A stretch of DNA of 64,000 nt from an uncultured Aliiroseovarius sp. GTDB lineage: Bacteria > Pseudomonadota > Alphaproteobacteria > Rhodobacterales > Rhodobacteraceae. Where the stretch lies: positions 78,848-142,847 of the forward strand of contig NZ_CANMFT010000009.1 of NCBI RefSeq assembly GCF_947497285.1. The letters are read 5' to 3'. Made by a program: the position numbers and the translations under genes. Shown here one piece after another: positions 7,504-16,491 of the stretch (its first letter is position 1; each line of letters opens with the position of its first letter). The notes under the pieces were generated by a model. That model was not told the origin of the DNA and did not search any database. It saw only the letters and a program-made list of their open reading frames with translations.

Positions 7504-7974
7504 ATGCAAACAGGTGTCTTGCGCGTGCTGCGCGTGACCGCCGCCTCCTGGTGGCGGCACAAGGAACTGCGCCGAACTGGCCAGCTGGAATTGGCACAGC
7601 GGCTCGAACGCCAGACCGTCCTGCGTGATCTCGGCTATCTGAAGCAGGCAGTGTCATTGCCAAACGCGCATGTGATCTGCGGGGAGGGTGGGACATTCCT
7701 CCATCTCGGTTGGACCACCGTGTCGACCTTCGCGCCAATCGAGCGTTTTCCCCTGGCCGCCCTCGCGGTCGCACGAGGAACCCCGTTCATCGATATCCGA
7801 CCCATCAGTGACGTCATCGCCTTCGCGAACTTGCCGTGCGTGGCGCGGGACGGATCGGTTGACCCTGACCCTTGCGGTCCTGGCAGGTCCGTCTCGCTGA
7901 CCACCTACATCGACATGGTCGAAGCCCTCGGTGCCAGGATCGCCAACGATCCGCGCCCCCGCCAGTCAACCTGA
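7504..7974 (+). CDS. Conserved-looking hypothetical protein
   Basis: 156-aa protein of unknown function and the first gene of the plasmid block. It opens with a basic segment (MQTGVLRVLRVTAASWWRHKELRRTGQLELAQRLERQ, about residues 1-37) that looks helical, followed by a mixed region (GGTFLHLGWTTVSTF) without a motif I recognise. No signal peptide or membrane segment. I chose the ATG at 7504; an ATG at 7489 and upstream codons in the same frame remain open. The ardC-like gene follows after 40 bases, so the two may be co-transcribed. Coding is supported by frame length and GC pattern only. Confidence 0.6.
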   Translation: MQTGVLRVLRVTAASWWRHKELRRTGQLELAQRLERQTVLRDLGYLKQAVSLPNAHVICGEGGTFLHLGWTTVSTFAPIERFPLAALAVARGTPFIDIRPISDVIAFANLPCVARDGSVDPDPCGPGRSVSLTTYIDMVEALGARIANDPRPRQST

Positions 7975-8014
7975 TCACCATTCCCTCTCACCAAAACTCG
8001 AAAGGAGGCCAGCC

Positions 8015-8947
8015 ATGGCCCGATCCCGCACGCCCAAATTCGATGCCTCCGAGGTCATCACAAACGAAATCATCCGCATCATCGAGCGCGGCGTCCTGCC
8101 ATGGCGCAAGCCCTGGACCGCCGGTGGCAGTTCCCGCCCGCTCCGTCACAACGGCGAGGCATATCAAGGCGTCAACAACTTCCTGCTGACCATGCGGACC
8201 GTGATGGCTGGCCACAACTCACCCTTCTGGATGACCATCCCACAGGCCAATGCCCTGGGCGCCAAGATCCGCAAGGGCGAGAAGTCCTCCGTGGTGGTCT
8301 ATTACGGCCAGAGCCGGAAACAGGACGAGGCGTCTGGAGACGCCGACGAGGCAGATGGGGATGAGACCCGCATCTTCCGCTTCCAGAAATCCTACCGCGT
8401 GTTCAATGCCTGCCAGATCGAGGGCTTGCCCGACAGCTTCTTCCCCGACCCGGAGCCCGTGCCCGAGCATCCTCCGTCCGAGCCCATCCCGCACATGCAG
8501 GCGTTTTTCGATGCCATCGACATCACAACCGTCTTCACCGGGACGGAAGCCTACTACCTGCCGCCCGTGGATAAGGTGTTCATGCCATCCATTTCCAGGT
8601 TCGAGAACCCGCGGAACTTTTACGGGGTCTGGGCGCATGAGCTCGCCCATGCCACCAAGGCGCGCCATCGGCTGAACCGGGACTACGGTTTGTCACGCTT
8701 CGGCAACACGGCCTATGCCCGCGAAGAAATCGTCGCCGAGCTGACCTCGGTGTTCGTTGGCCAGACGCTCGGCTTTACAGCCCATACAATCGAGATGAAC
8801 GCGGCGTACCTCTACAACTGGCTGCGCGTGCTGCGCTCTGACAAGAACGCGATCTTCAAGCACGCGGCCGACGCGCAGCGCGCCTGCGACTACCTGATCG
8901 CACGGTCGGAGGCGGGTAGTGCAGGGGAGGGCGCCCAGGCTGCTTGA
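8015..8947 (+). CDS. ardC: ArdC-like antirestriction / zincin metallopeptidase protein
   Basis: 310-aa protein with the ArdC N-terminal ssDNA-binding domain (residues about 10-130: VITNEIIRIIERGVLPWRKPW, NNFLLTMRTVMAGHNSPFWMT, RKGEKSSVVVYYG) and a C-terminal zincin-like peptidase domain. His208-Glu209 and His212 in WAHELAHATKARHR form the HExxH metal site. ArdC of plasmid pSa binds single-stranded DNA and protects incoming plasmids from type I restriction; that role is inferred here. The start at 8015 has an AGGAGG ribosome site at the right distance. Sited at the head of the conserved block, it is probably an early establishment gene. Confidence 0.9.
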   Translation: MARSRTPKFDASEVITNEIIRIIERGVLPWRKPWTAGGSSRPLRHNGEAYQGVNNFLLTMRTVMAGHNSPFWMTIPQANALGAKIRKGEKSSVVVYYGQSRKQDEASGDADEADGDETRIFRFQKSYRVFNACQIEGLPDSFFPDPEPVPEHPPSEPIPHMQAFFDAIDITTVFTGTEAYYLPPVDKVFMPSISRFENPRNFYGVWAHELAHATKARHRLNRDYGLSRFGNTAYAREEIVAELTSVFVGQTLGFTAHTIEMNAAYLYNWLRVLRSDKNAIFKHAADAQRACDYLIARSEAGSAGEGAQAA

Positions 8948-8958
8948 ACGGTTTGTGC

Positions 8959-8980
8959 CAGTAAAGGGAAAGCAGGCTTT
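8959..8980. repeat. Leader motif copy 1 (AAAGCAGGCTTT)
   Basis: First of four related leader motifs: an A-rich head (CAGTAAAGGG) followed by the near-palindrome AAAGCAGGCTTT at 8969-8980. It lies 35 bases before the DUF3768 start codon. The role is unknown; a small attenuator hairpin or an operator are the obvious options. Confidence 0.5.
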
Positions 8981-9015
8981 GGGGAGGGTGTTTCAGCTTT
9001 TCAAAGGAATGCCCC

Positions 9016-9405
9016 ATGACCATCGCCGTACAACCCCAGACAGACAGCCCTAATCCGAGTGTGATCGCAGCGCAGAACGACGCGTTTCGCAAGCTTGCGT
9101 GCCTCGGGGTGCCGCCCGCGCAGCCCATCCAGGGCCGGATGCATGTCACCCGCTCGCTTATGGAGGCCGGCGACGGCTTTATGGCCGAGGCGGTGAAGGC
9201 CACCGGTGAGTTTGCCACGTTCGAGCAGGAGAATGATCCCGAAGGATGGCATGATTTCGGGGCGGTCGAGATCCGGGGCGAGACCGTGTTCTGGAAACTG
9301 GATCTGTATGAAGCAGGCTCGGATTTCCGCTACGGGGCCGCGACCCCGGACAACCCCGCCACCACCATGCGCGTGCTGACCATCATGCTGGCCCGCGACT
9401 GGTAG
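9016..9405 (+). CDS. DUF3768 family protein
   Basis: 129-aa soluble protein matching the DUF3768 family, small proteins common on alphaproteobacterial plasmids. Recognisable segments are IAAQNDAFRKLACLG near the N-terminus, ENDPEGWHDFGAVEI in the middle and VLTIMLARDW at the end. Function is unknown. The gene stands alone between a leader motif (8959-8980) and an intrinsic terminator (9443-9481), so it is probably its own transcript. Confidence 0.8.
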   Translation: MTIAVQPQTDSPNPSVIAAQNDAFRKLACLGVPPAQPIQGRMHVTRSLMEAGDGFMAEAVKATGEFATFEQENDPEGWHDFGAVEIRGETVFWKLDLYEAGSDFRYGAATPDNPATTMRVLTIMLARDW

Positions 9406-9442
9406 GGCAGAGGACACCCCCCTCTTGACGCTCCAGGCAATG

Positions 9443-9481
9443 AAGGCCCACTGACCCCTCAAAGGGAGAGTGGGCCTTTTG
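9443..9481 (+). terminator. Intrinsic terminator after the DUF3768 gene
   Basis: Ten-base stem AAGGCCCACT (9443-9452) with AGTGGGCCTT (9469-9478), followed by TTG. It separates the DUF3768 gene from the ParB-like gene. Confidence 0.75.
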
Positions 9482-9561
9482 TCGTGGTGATCCCTGAAGA
9501 CGGGGATTGGCCGCGCATCTGAATGCGCGGGCCGCTCCAAACCCACCGAAAAGGAAACCCC

Positions 9562-11544
9562 ATGACCACAAGCTTCAAACCCGTCTCCGTCGCCATCGGC
9601 GATCTGGTCCCGCATCCCGCCAATGTGCGCAGCAACGCGCCGGAAACCTATGACCCCGAGAACATCGCCCATCTGAAAGCCAGTATCGCCGTTCTGGGTC
9701 TCCTCCAGCCGCTCCTGGTCCAGAAGCTTGACGGCAAATATGCTGTCCTCGCCGGTGGCCGGCGCCATGCAGCCCTGAAGGAGCTGATCGCCGACAAGGC
9801 CACCAAGGGGTTCACGGCGAAGACCAAGGTGGACTGCCGCCTCGTGCCGGAAGACTGCGACGTCACCACGGCACTGTCGCTCGCCGAGAACATCACCCAG
9901 GCACCGATGAATGCCATCGACGAGTTCGAGGCCTTCGCCCGGATGATGGAAGTCGACGGCCAAACGCCCGAGACGATCGCCAAGACCTTCGGCACCACGG
10001 TGGCGGCCGTGAAAGGCCGGTTGCGCTACGGGCTGATCCACCCCGATATCCGCGCCGCCGCTCGGGCGAAGACGATCACGCTCGACACGATGAAGGCCTT
10101 TGCCGAGCACCCGAGCCAGGAGGTTCAGCGCGAGGTCTACGAGGCGCTCACCAAGGAAGACAGCTATCTGCAGGCCTATACCGTCCGGCAAGCGCTCAAA
10201 TCCCGCGGCGTGCAGGTCAGCGACGATATCGGAGCCTTCGTGCGCGCGGACTACGAGGCGCGTGGCGGTGCCGTCGCGGCTGACCTTCTGGAAGAGCATT
10301 CCGTGCTAGAGGATGCGGCGCTGGTCGAGACCATCCTGCTCGAGAAGCTCGGGGTCGCCGCCGAGGAGGCTCGCGCAAAACTGGGCTTTGCCTGGGCCGA
10401 TGCGATGGTCCGCTACGATTACGCGACCATGGCCGAATATGGCCGCGTCTACCCAGGACCCGTCGAGCCGGATGAGACCGCCCAGAAGCGCGTGGATGAG
10501 ATCACCGCTGAACTTGAGAAACTGCAACTCGAGATGGAGGATGAGGGGCTCGAAGACGATGCCTACAATGCCCTTTACGAGCGCGTGGACGCTCTGGAAG
10601 AGGAAGCCCGCGATCTGCAGGAGGCCTATAGCGCCGAGGACCTCTCGCGGTCTGGGGTGATAGCGTCGTGGCAGGGTGGGCAGATTACGCTCCATGTTGG
10701 TCTCGTCCGCCCGGAAGACACCGTCAAAGAGGAGGGCGCGCGCGGCTCCTCGGCTAGCCCAACCGGGGAGGAGGCCCCGGACCCGGGCGAAATCACTTAT
10801 CCAGCCTCGCTGGCCGAGGACCTCAAGACCGAGCGGGCCATGGCACTCGGTGCCGCGATGGCGCTACATCCCGAGGCCACGCTCGATCTGACGCTCTTCA
10901 AGCTGGTGAGCGACGTTCTGGCCAGCGGCATGAGTGTCACGCAGGCGATCAAGATCGATGCCCGCAAGGAATACCGCAGCCATGCCAAAATGGACGAGAT
11001 CGACGAGACCTCGCTTGAGCAGGTGGCGGCGGCGCATGATGCGCTGGACCTCTCCTGGCTCGATGACACCCGCTCGCCCGCCGATCAGTTCGCGGCGTTC
11101 CGCGCGCTCGATGCAGCGGAGAAGGCCAAGCTCGTCGCCTGTGCCACCGCCAGCACCACGCAGTCCTGCTTTGCCCGGGTCCGCCAGCGCGACAGCCTGA
11201 TGCATGCGTTCGAGATCGAGATCATGCCCGACATCCGGGCGCATTGGACGCCGAATGCGGCGCTCTTCAACCGCTTCAAGAAGGCTTGGCTCCTGAAGAT
11301 CCTCGGCGAGGATTTGGGCCTGGCCCAGGAGGCGGTGACGCTGGCCTCGTCGAGCAAGAAGGAGATCGTCGCCTTTTGCGACAAGCTCTTCGCCGAGCCT
11401 TTCGCCACGCTCACGGACGCGCAGCGCGCTGCCGTGGCCGCTTGGTGCCCGCCGATGATGCAGACGGCTGGGGACGCCTTAGATGAGGCGGAGCCCACTG
11501 TGGAAACCCCGGAGCCTGACAGCGCGGTCGCGCAAGCGGCCTGA
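9562..11544 (+). CDS. Large ParB/Spo0J-like protein
   Basis: 660-aa protein with an N-terminal ParB/sulfiredoxin-fold domain: IGDLVPHPANVRSN, HLKASIAVLGLLQPLLVQKLDGKYAVLAGGRRHAALK and the box ALSLAENITQAPMNAIDEFEAF, then a helix-turn-helix (QTPETIAKTFGTTVAAVKGRLRYGLI). Residues from about 200 form a long acidic, helical extension with a probable coiled coil (ITAELEKLQLEMEDEGLEDDAYNALYERVDALEEEA). It is twice the size of the partition protein RepB and is not paired with a ParA, so a DNA-binding or CTP-switch role other than partition is likely. Start at 9562 follows GGAAACC; the frame's earlier codons lie in the untranslated leader. Confidence 0.88.
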   Translation: MTTSFKPVSVAIGDLVPHPANVRSNAPETYDPENIAHLKASIAVLGLLQPLLVQKLDGKYAVLAGGRRHAALKELIADKATKGFTAKTKVDCRLVPEDCDVTTALSLAENITQAPMNAIDEFEAFARMMEVDGQTPETIAKTFGTTVAAVKGRLRYGLIHPDIRAAARAKTITLDTMKAFAEHPSQEVQREVYEALTKEDSYLQAYTVRQALKSRGVQVSDDIGAFVRADYEARGGAVAADLLEEHSVLEDAALVETILLEKLGVAAEEARAKLGFAWADAMVRYDYATMAEYGRVYPGPVEPDETAQKRVDEITAELEKLQLEMEDEGLEDDAYNALYERVDALEEEARDLQEAYSAEDLSRSGVIASWQGGQITLHVGLVRPEDTVKEEGARGSSASPTGEEAPDPGEITYPASLAEDLKTERAMALGAAMALHPEATLDLTLFKLVSDVLASGMSVTQAIKIDARKEYRSHAKMDEIDETSLEQVAAAHDALDLSWLDDTRSPADQFAAFRALDAAEKAKLVACATASTTQSCFARVRQRDSLMHAFEIEIMPDIRAHWTPNAALFNRFKKAWLLKILGEDLGLAQEAVTLASSSKKEIVAFCDKLFAEPFATLTDAQRAAVAAWCPPMMQTAGDALDEAEPTVETPEPDSAVAQAA

Positions 11545-11553
11545 GCCATCACG

Positions 11554-11589
11554 CGACCCGCGCGTGGACCATGCCACACGCGCGGGTCG
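11554..11589. terminator. Long hairpin after the ParB-like gene
   Basis: Perfect 13-bp stem CGACCCGCGCGTG (11554-11566) with CACGCGCGGGTCG (11577-11589) and a ten-base loop, ten bases after the stop codon. No T run follows, so it may act as a barrier or RNA stabiliser rather than a classical terminator. Confidence 0.55.
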
Positions 11590-11620
11590 ACCCTCCCACA
11601 CCCAACGGAAAGACATCCCC

Positions 11621-12214
11621 ATGGCTATTCTCAAGTTCTCTGCCTCAGCCGTTGCGGCGCAGATCGCCCATGCGCGCGCCTGCAAAACCTTCCTGCCCAA
11701 CTGGAACGGGCCCGTGGACAAACCGGCCCTGATCCTGATCGTCGGCAATGGTGTGCATCTGCGCTCAAACGGCATCGATGGCACGACCACCCGTATCGTC
11801 ACCACCGAACAGGCCGATCCCTCCTTCGCCTTCGCTGATGGCATGAACCCCTTCCGGGATACAGACTGGATGGCGCAGCGCCGCATGGCGTTTCGCGATC
11901 TGACCGGCCAGTTCTACACCGACATCCTCGACGATGTGCAGGTGCTCATCGACCGGGGGCAGGGGGCCATCCGGCTCTCCACCGATGGCCACAGCATCCG
12001 CGTCTTCGTGCGCCGGGCCTCGGACTATCTCATCGGCGGGACCTACGAGGTGCCTTCAGGTCTTGGCCGCACCTTCCGGGTCATCCTCAAGGATGCCTGC
12101 GACACCTTCGCGATCGTGCAGAACTGCGGCAATTGCGAGGATTTCGACGCCATGCAGCCCTATCGCGTGCCGCTCGATGCGCTGATGGAACTCGATGATC
12201 GGAGGGCGGCTTGA
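11621..12214 (+). CDS. Hypothetical protein of the plasmid block
   Basis: 197-aa soluble protein with no motif I recognise. It starts MAILKFSASAVAAQIAHARACKTFLPNW and ends in an acidic segment. The middle (DILDDVQVLIDRGQGAIRLSTDGHSIRVFVRRASDYLIGGTYEVP) looks like a mixed alpha/beta fold, and CGNCEDFD contains two cysteines that could bind metal. The start at 11621 follows GGAAAGACATCCCC. Its stop codon overlaps the next ATG (TGATG), so it is translationally coupled to the following gene. Coding is supported by that overlap and by gene order. Confidence 0.75.
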   Translation: MAILKFSASAVAAQIAHARACKTFLPNWNGPVDKPALILIVGNGVHLRSNGIDGTTTRIVTTEQADPSFAFADGMNPFRDTDWMAQRRMAFRDLTGQFYTDILDDVQVLIDRGQGAIRLSTDGHSIRVFVRRASDYLIGGTYEVPSGLGRTFRVILKDACDTFAIVQNCGNCEDFDAMQPYRVPLDALMELDDRRAA

Positions 12215-12870
12215 TGGGATGGCTCTTCTACACCGACCGCCGCGTCAAAACCTACGCGGATGAGAAAGCGGAGATCACCCGGCTGTGTACCTTCGAAGGC
12301 GAAAGGCGCAATACCGAACTGGTCAAGGCCTACAAGGTCGGCTCCACCTGGTATGCGGCGGCAAGGGTCACCAATCTCGACGGCACCGCTGTCGAAGACG
12401 CGACCTATGTGACCGATCCGGATGGCTCCATCACTTTCGGGGCTGTCTTCCTCACCCGATACGATGACGGCTGCTGGGGCTACAAGGACATGGAGGAAAG
12501 TGCGGGGCCGGTCGAATCCCGCGCGCCACTGAGCCTGTTGGCCCTGCTGTCCGAGCTGAAAGATCCGGACAGCTACGCTCATGCTTGGCGGCAGCGCTGT
12601 CAGAACTGGGCCGCGATTCCCGACTACGCCGAAGGCGACAAGATCAGGCTCGCAGCGCCTGTGATGCTCTCCGATGGCAGCACCTGCCAGATCGTCACAG
12701 CGACGCACTACAGGCGCGGGCGGCAAAAGCGCCGCTGTTATCGCATCGAGGAAACCGGCGCGCTCGTGCGCCTGTCGAAAGCGACGCTCGCTGGCTCGGA
12801 GCTGCTCAGCTCCGCAAAGGGCGCGGCAAGTCCTGTGCTGGCCGAGTTTATGGCGGGGCAGCGGGAATGA
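12214..12870 (+). CDS. Hypothetical protein, resembles DUF6927
   Basis: 218-aa protein beginning MGWLFYTDRRVKTYADEKAEITRLC, which resembles the DUF6927 family of small plasmid-borne proteins. The sequence KAYKVGSTWYAAARVTN and GAVFLTRYDDGCWGYKDMEE suggest a beta-rich fold, followed by a C-terminal basic part (HYRRGRQKRRCYRIEETGALVRLS). Function unknown. GGAGG lies at 12201-12205 inside the end of the previous gene, nine bases before the ATG. It is the last gene before the nitrilase cassette. Confidence 0.72.
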   Translation: MGWLFYTDRRVKTYADEKAEITRLCTFEGERRNTELVKAYKVGSTWYAAARVTNLDGTAVEDATYVTDPDGSITFGAVFLTRYDDGCWGYKDMEESAGPVESRAPLSLLALLSELKDPDSYAHAWRQRCQNWAAIPDYAEGDKIRLAAPVMLSDGSTCQIVTATHYRRGRQKRRCYRIEETGALVRLSKATLAGSELLSSAKGAASPVLAEFMAGQRE

Positions 12871-13067
12871 CATGGATCTCGCCCACGGCGGGTCTGAGCG
12901 GACCTTCATCATCAATCAATCGAGAGGCAGCTGTGCAGGACAAAGCTGGCTTTCGCTGCGCGCGTACGAATGACTGCTATCAATGCGTTCGGACCGAGCC
13001 AACGGTGAAAATATCCCAGCCAATTGCGCGTTTTAAATGCATGCGTAGCTGAAACAGTGACAGTCGG

Positions 13068-14000
13068 TCAACTAAATGAAACCGGCACTTTTCGGCTTCT
13101 GTCGACGGTGAGCGAGAATACATCTGGGCGGGCATAGTGGCCGCTTGCATCGAATTTTCTACGTGAGGCGCGGGCAGCGGATACGTCTATATCGGCCCAA
13201 AGAAGCCCCTTTTCGCGGTGCATCGGACCGGCTGCGATTCCACCAAAAGGTTTATAGATGACGGCGTCGCCGGCATTGACCCATTCATCGTTGCTCGGGA
13301 ATAGAATGTCGCGATGAGGGATACCTTCGGGAATGTCAGACGCTTCAAGTGCCGTTGCGCATCCAATGACCCAACACCCGCCCTCGCGCGCGATGTGCTG
13401 CATCGTGGCAAGCCACGTCTCACCTGTGTCCCAGGTCGGGGCGACGTAGATGTCGATGTTTTGTGCATAAAGCGCATAGCGCGCCAAGGGCATGTAGTTT
13501 TCCCAACACAGTAGCGCACCGATACGCCCGACCGCAGTTTCGACCACGTTCAGGCCAGACGCGTCGCCAAAGCCCCAAATCATGCGTTCGGGGTTGGTCG
13601 GCATCAGCTTACGATGATTGTTCACGATCCGACCGTCGGCATCAATGATCGCGCAGGAATTGAAAATCGTCGAACCCGATACATCCCCGTCGATTTCCTG
13701 ATAGCCGACCACAATGACCATCTCGTGCTCTGCGGCAGCTTCTTGCAACGGGGCCATGCCATCTCGGCTCAAGTCGATAGAGTTGGCCTGCGAAAGCGCA
13801 AACAATTCGTCCGTCTTGCCCATGTCCGCACCTGGCGACAGACGCCAACAAAACGTCGGGTATCCGGGAAACCATGTTTCTGGAAAGACCATCAATTTGG
13901 CACCGTCTTTTGCGGCCTGCGTAACAAGATTGATCCCGCACTCCATGCTGGCTGCGAGGTTCAGATAGACGGGCGGTTCCTGGACAACTGCGACTTTCAT
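13068..14000 (-). CDS. Nitrilase / aliphatic carbon-nitrogen hydrolase
   Basis: 310-aa member of the nitrilase superfamily, which hydrolyses nitriles to acids and ammonia, or related amides. The catalytic triad is visible: Glu41 (VFPETWFPGYP), Lys131 (NNHRKLMPT) and Cys165 in LLCWENYMPLARY, where CWENYMP is the signature of true nitrilases rather than amidases. I took the ATG at 14000, since MKVAVVQEPPVYLN is the usual beginning of the fold; the 20 codons before it are unlike the family. It follows the acyl-CoA-dehydrogenase-like gene with a 69-base gap and probably shares its transcript. The substrate is unknown. Confidence 0.92.
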   Translation of the reverse strand: MKVAVVQEPPVYLNLAASMECGINLVTQAAKDGAKLMVFPETWFPGYPTFCWRLSPGADMGKTDELFALSQANSIDLSRDGMAPLQEAAAEHEMVIVVGYQEIDGDVSGSTIFNSCAIIDADGRIVNNHRKLMPTNPERMIWGFGDASGLNVVETAVGRIGALLCWENYMPLARYALYAQNIDIYVAPTWDTGETWLATMQHIAREGGCWVIGCATALEASDIPEGIPHRDILFPSNDEWVNAGDAVIYKPFGGIAAGPMHREKGLLWADIDVSAARASRRKFDASGHYARPDVFSLTVDRSRKVPVSFS

Positions 14001-14069
14001 GACGATATCCTTTTTGTTGTGATTAGCCCCTGCGTGCGGGGATTGTTCGAAATTGGGCAAGTATGGCCG

Positions 14070-15221
14070 CTAGAATATCTGCTCAATTGGCTGTCCCAGC
14101 GCCATGGCTCCGGCGTATTCGGCCTGCACCTCTTTTTGCAGCGGATGATAGCGTGCGGCCTGAATGTCGCGGAACCGGCGCTCAAGTTCTGTCTTGCGAT
14201 AGAAGCTCGCGCCGCCAGCTAACTCCATAGCCAGCTCCACCGTCCGGATCGCGTTTTCTTCGACCAAGCGGCGGCCAATCATCACGTCATTGATGGTTTC
14301 GGCAGAGGGGGCATTGCGTTCCACGGCTTCGATCATGAAGTTGTGCGCTATACGTGCAGCGGCCAATGCTGTATCCATTCGTCCGGCAATCGATTGCACC
14401 CTATGCGACACGGGTTTCTTTGCGGCAATGCTCACCGCAATCTCTCGCGCGCTTTCGGCAATGCCCAAATATACCGAGTAGATCAGCGGAAACGCGATGG
14501 TGGCGATCATCTGAAACGCCGGATGCCACTCGCCCGCAACGCGCTTGAGGGGGATTTTGTCATCCGCGATGAACAGCCCGTCGATTGTGATGTCATGCGA
14601 ACCAGTTCCCCGCATGCCCATGGTGCGCCACGTATCCAGCACAGTGACCTCAGGCGCGGCAAGCGGTACGCCGAAATGCAGGACCGTCTTGTCGCCGTCT
14701 TCGTCATTGATGGCACCCGTCATCAGCAGATCACCAGCAGGCGCGCCGGATGAGAACACTTTGCGGGCGGTGATCCGATACCCGCCGTCTACTTTTTCAG
14801 CCGTGCCCGAGCCACCGATCCAGTCGGACCCGCCTGAACTCAACAACACAATTTTTTCTTCCGCGATCCGTCGCAGGAGCGGTTCAACAATATGACCAGC
14901 GGTTTCCTGATGATGCCAGCGCCACGCTGGAATAGCGACCTGGTGGGTGTGCATCGAAAGGGCAAGCCCGGTTGACCCACAGGCCCCGGCGATAATGCGC
15001 AGCATGTCACATAGCGCTCGTACGTCGGCCCCGCCGCCGCCAAGCTCTAACGGAACACCTGCCGAAATCAGTCCTGCGCTTTTCAACTCAGCGTAATTGG
15101 CGTCGATAAACCTGTCATTGTCATCATAGTCAGCCGCCCGTTCAGCGAACGTTTTTGCCAGAGCATTGGTTGTCTCATTCAGGCTTGCAGCGGTTGTAGC
15201 TCGATCAATAAATTTGTTCAT
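14070..15221 (-). CDS. Acyl-CoA dehydrogenase-like flavoprotein
   Basis: 383-aa protein of the acyl-CoA dehydrogenase superfamily. Segments include the N-terminal helical domain (FAERAADYDDNDRFIDANYAELKSAGL), the flavin-binding beta domain (LLSSGGSDWIGGSGTAEKVDGGYRITARKVFSSGAPAGDLL, WRTMGMRGTGSHDI) and a C-terminal helical domain of the type-2 kind found in DszC-like flavin monooxygenases (AMELAGGASFYRKTELERRFRDIQAARYHPLQ). It may be a monooxygenase or dehydrogenase acting on a nitrile-derived or sulfur/nitrogen compound rather than a CoA ester. The start at 15221 has GGAG eight bases upstream. It is divergent from the HxlR regulator. Confidence 0.85.
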   Translation of the reverse strand: MNKFIDRATTAASLNETTNALAKTFAERAADYDDNDRFIDANYAELKSAGLISAGVPLELGGGGADVRALCDMLRIIAGACGSTGLALSMHTHQVAIPAWRWHHQETAGHIVEPLLRRIAEEKIVLLSSGGSDWIGGSGTAEKVDGGYRITARKVFSSGAPAGDLLMTGAINDEDGDKTVLHFGVPLAAPEVTVLDTWRTMGMRGTGSHDITIDGLFIADDKIPLKRVAGEWHPAFQMIATIAFPLIYSVYLGIAESAREIAVSIAAKKPVSHRVQSIAGRMDTALAAARIAHNFMIEAVERNAPSAETINDVMIGRRLVEENAIRTVELAMELAGGASFYRKTELERRFRDIQAARYHPLQKEVQAEYAGAMALGQPIEQIF

Positions 15222-15365
15222 AGCGAAATCTCCGTTTCCATCAAAATGCTCGCTCAGGGTCACAGGACGGTCTGCTTTGCGATAGTCCAGAAACTGTACT
15301 GGCTACATTCGGGCATCCCGACTACGCTCGGATAGACGCGTTAGCGGTTCAACAGGAGATACATC

Positions 15366-16055
15366 ATGCAAGGTGGTTACGGGCAGTTTTGCCCAATTGC
15401 GATGGCAGCGGAGATCTTGTGTTCGCGCTGGACGCTACTGTTGATACGGGAATTCCTGTGCGGCAGCACGCGGTTCAACGACCTCAGGCGTGGCTTACCG
15501 CGCATGTCGCCGACATTGCTGTCAAAGCGATTGGTCGAATTAGAAGCGGCAGGCGTGATCAAGTCCACCAAGACAGACAAAGGCGTCAAAGAGTATCGTC
15601 TGACAATGGCTGGCGAAGAATTAAGGCCCCTCGTTATGGGGATCGGTGTGTGGGGGCAACGATGGGTCGAAAGCGGGCTTTCGCTCGACAATCTCGACCC
15701 AGAATTGCTGATCTGGGACATGCACCGCGGCCTAAACATTGACCCGTTGCCCAAGAAACGAGTGTGCCTTCAGTTTGTCTTCAATGATCTTGCGACCGCA
15801 AAGCAGAACAACTGGCTTCTGGTGGATCCAAATACCGGCGTTGAGGCTTGTTATACTGACCCAGGTCACGAAGTTGACCTCTACGCGGAAAGCCACTTGC
15901 GAACCATGACGGCTATCTGGATGGGCGTCGATACAGTTGAGAAAGCGGTGGAAGGCGGGCGGATGGTCTTGACGGGCACCCCCGAGATCGCAATTTGCAT
16001 GCAGAAATGGCTTGGCCTCAGCCCCTTCGCCCACGAAGAGCGGATGGCCAGTTGA
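15366..16055 (+). CDS. HxlR-family transcriptional regulator
   Basis: 229-aa regulator. The N-terminal HxlR winged helix (residues about 8-100) shows CPIAMAAEILCSRWTLLLIREFLCGSTRFNDLRRGLPRMSPTLLSKRLVELEAAGVI. The remaining 130 residues form a second domain (LCLQFVFNDL-like core, HLRTMTAIWMGVDTVEKAVEGGRMVLTG) that resembles the SCP-2-like sensor part of long HxlR proteins and may bind a hydrophobic ligand. Divergently placed from the acyl-CoA-dehydrogenase-like gene with a 144-base shared promoter region, so it most likely controls that operon. CAACAGGAGATACATC precedes the ATG and supplies a good ribosome site. Confidence 0.88.
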   Translation: MQGGYGQFCPIAMAAEILCSRWTLLLIREFLCGSTRFNDLRRGLPRMSPTLLSKRLVELEAAGVIKSTKTDKGVKEYRLTMAGEELRPLVMGIGVWGQRWVESGLSLDNLDPELLIWDMHRGLNIDPLPKKRVCLQFVFNDLATAKQNNWLLVDPNTGVEACYTDPGHEVDLYAESHLRTMTAIWMGVDTVEKAVEGGRMVLTGTPEIAICMQKWLGLSPFAHEERMAS

Positions 16056-16491
16056 TACATTAAAGTGTCGGCGATGATTGAAGAGGATAGCGACGGCGAA
16101 AGTGACGTCGCTATGCACACCAGTTACTCGCCCACTGATGAATAGTCGGCAATAACCTGAAAGCCGACATTAGCTGCATTGCGGAAATACTTCACTATGG
16201 GCTCAGAGTCAGATTTCGCCGCGCTTCCAATGAACGGCGGCTTCGAGCTTCACATATGATTATGTCCCTCCGGCATTCGATCCCCGAGTTGTGCGACTTG
16301 ATGTGATCACAATGGCCTTGCCGTTTACGACGCCACGCGGAATGATGAAGTATTGGCTAACGATAAGCTCGGAGAAAGCGCGATGGACGAAAGGGGAAAG
16401 GGTGGTCAGCACCTCGATCTCGAAGGGCAATGCGCGACTGACCTGACGGGTCACCGTTTCCCAATTGATGTGCACTTTGCAGACATGCCCG
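16056..16491. other. Region between HxlR gene and antitoxin remnant
   Basis: About 430 bases without a gene I can support. A 90-codon minus-strand frame (16260-16532) reads fairly protein-like, but it has no recognisable family and overlaps the start of the antitoxin-like gene. This stretch probably marks the right-hand border of the inserted nitrilase cassette. Confidence 0.35.

Noticed and set aside
9001..10299. 432-codon minus-strand open frame opposite the DUF3768 and ParB-like genes
   Set aside because: It is antisense to genes with clear family motifs, has no recognisable domain, and reflects the low stop-codon rate of GC-rich DNA.
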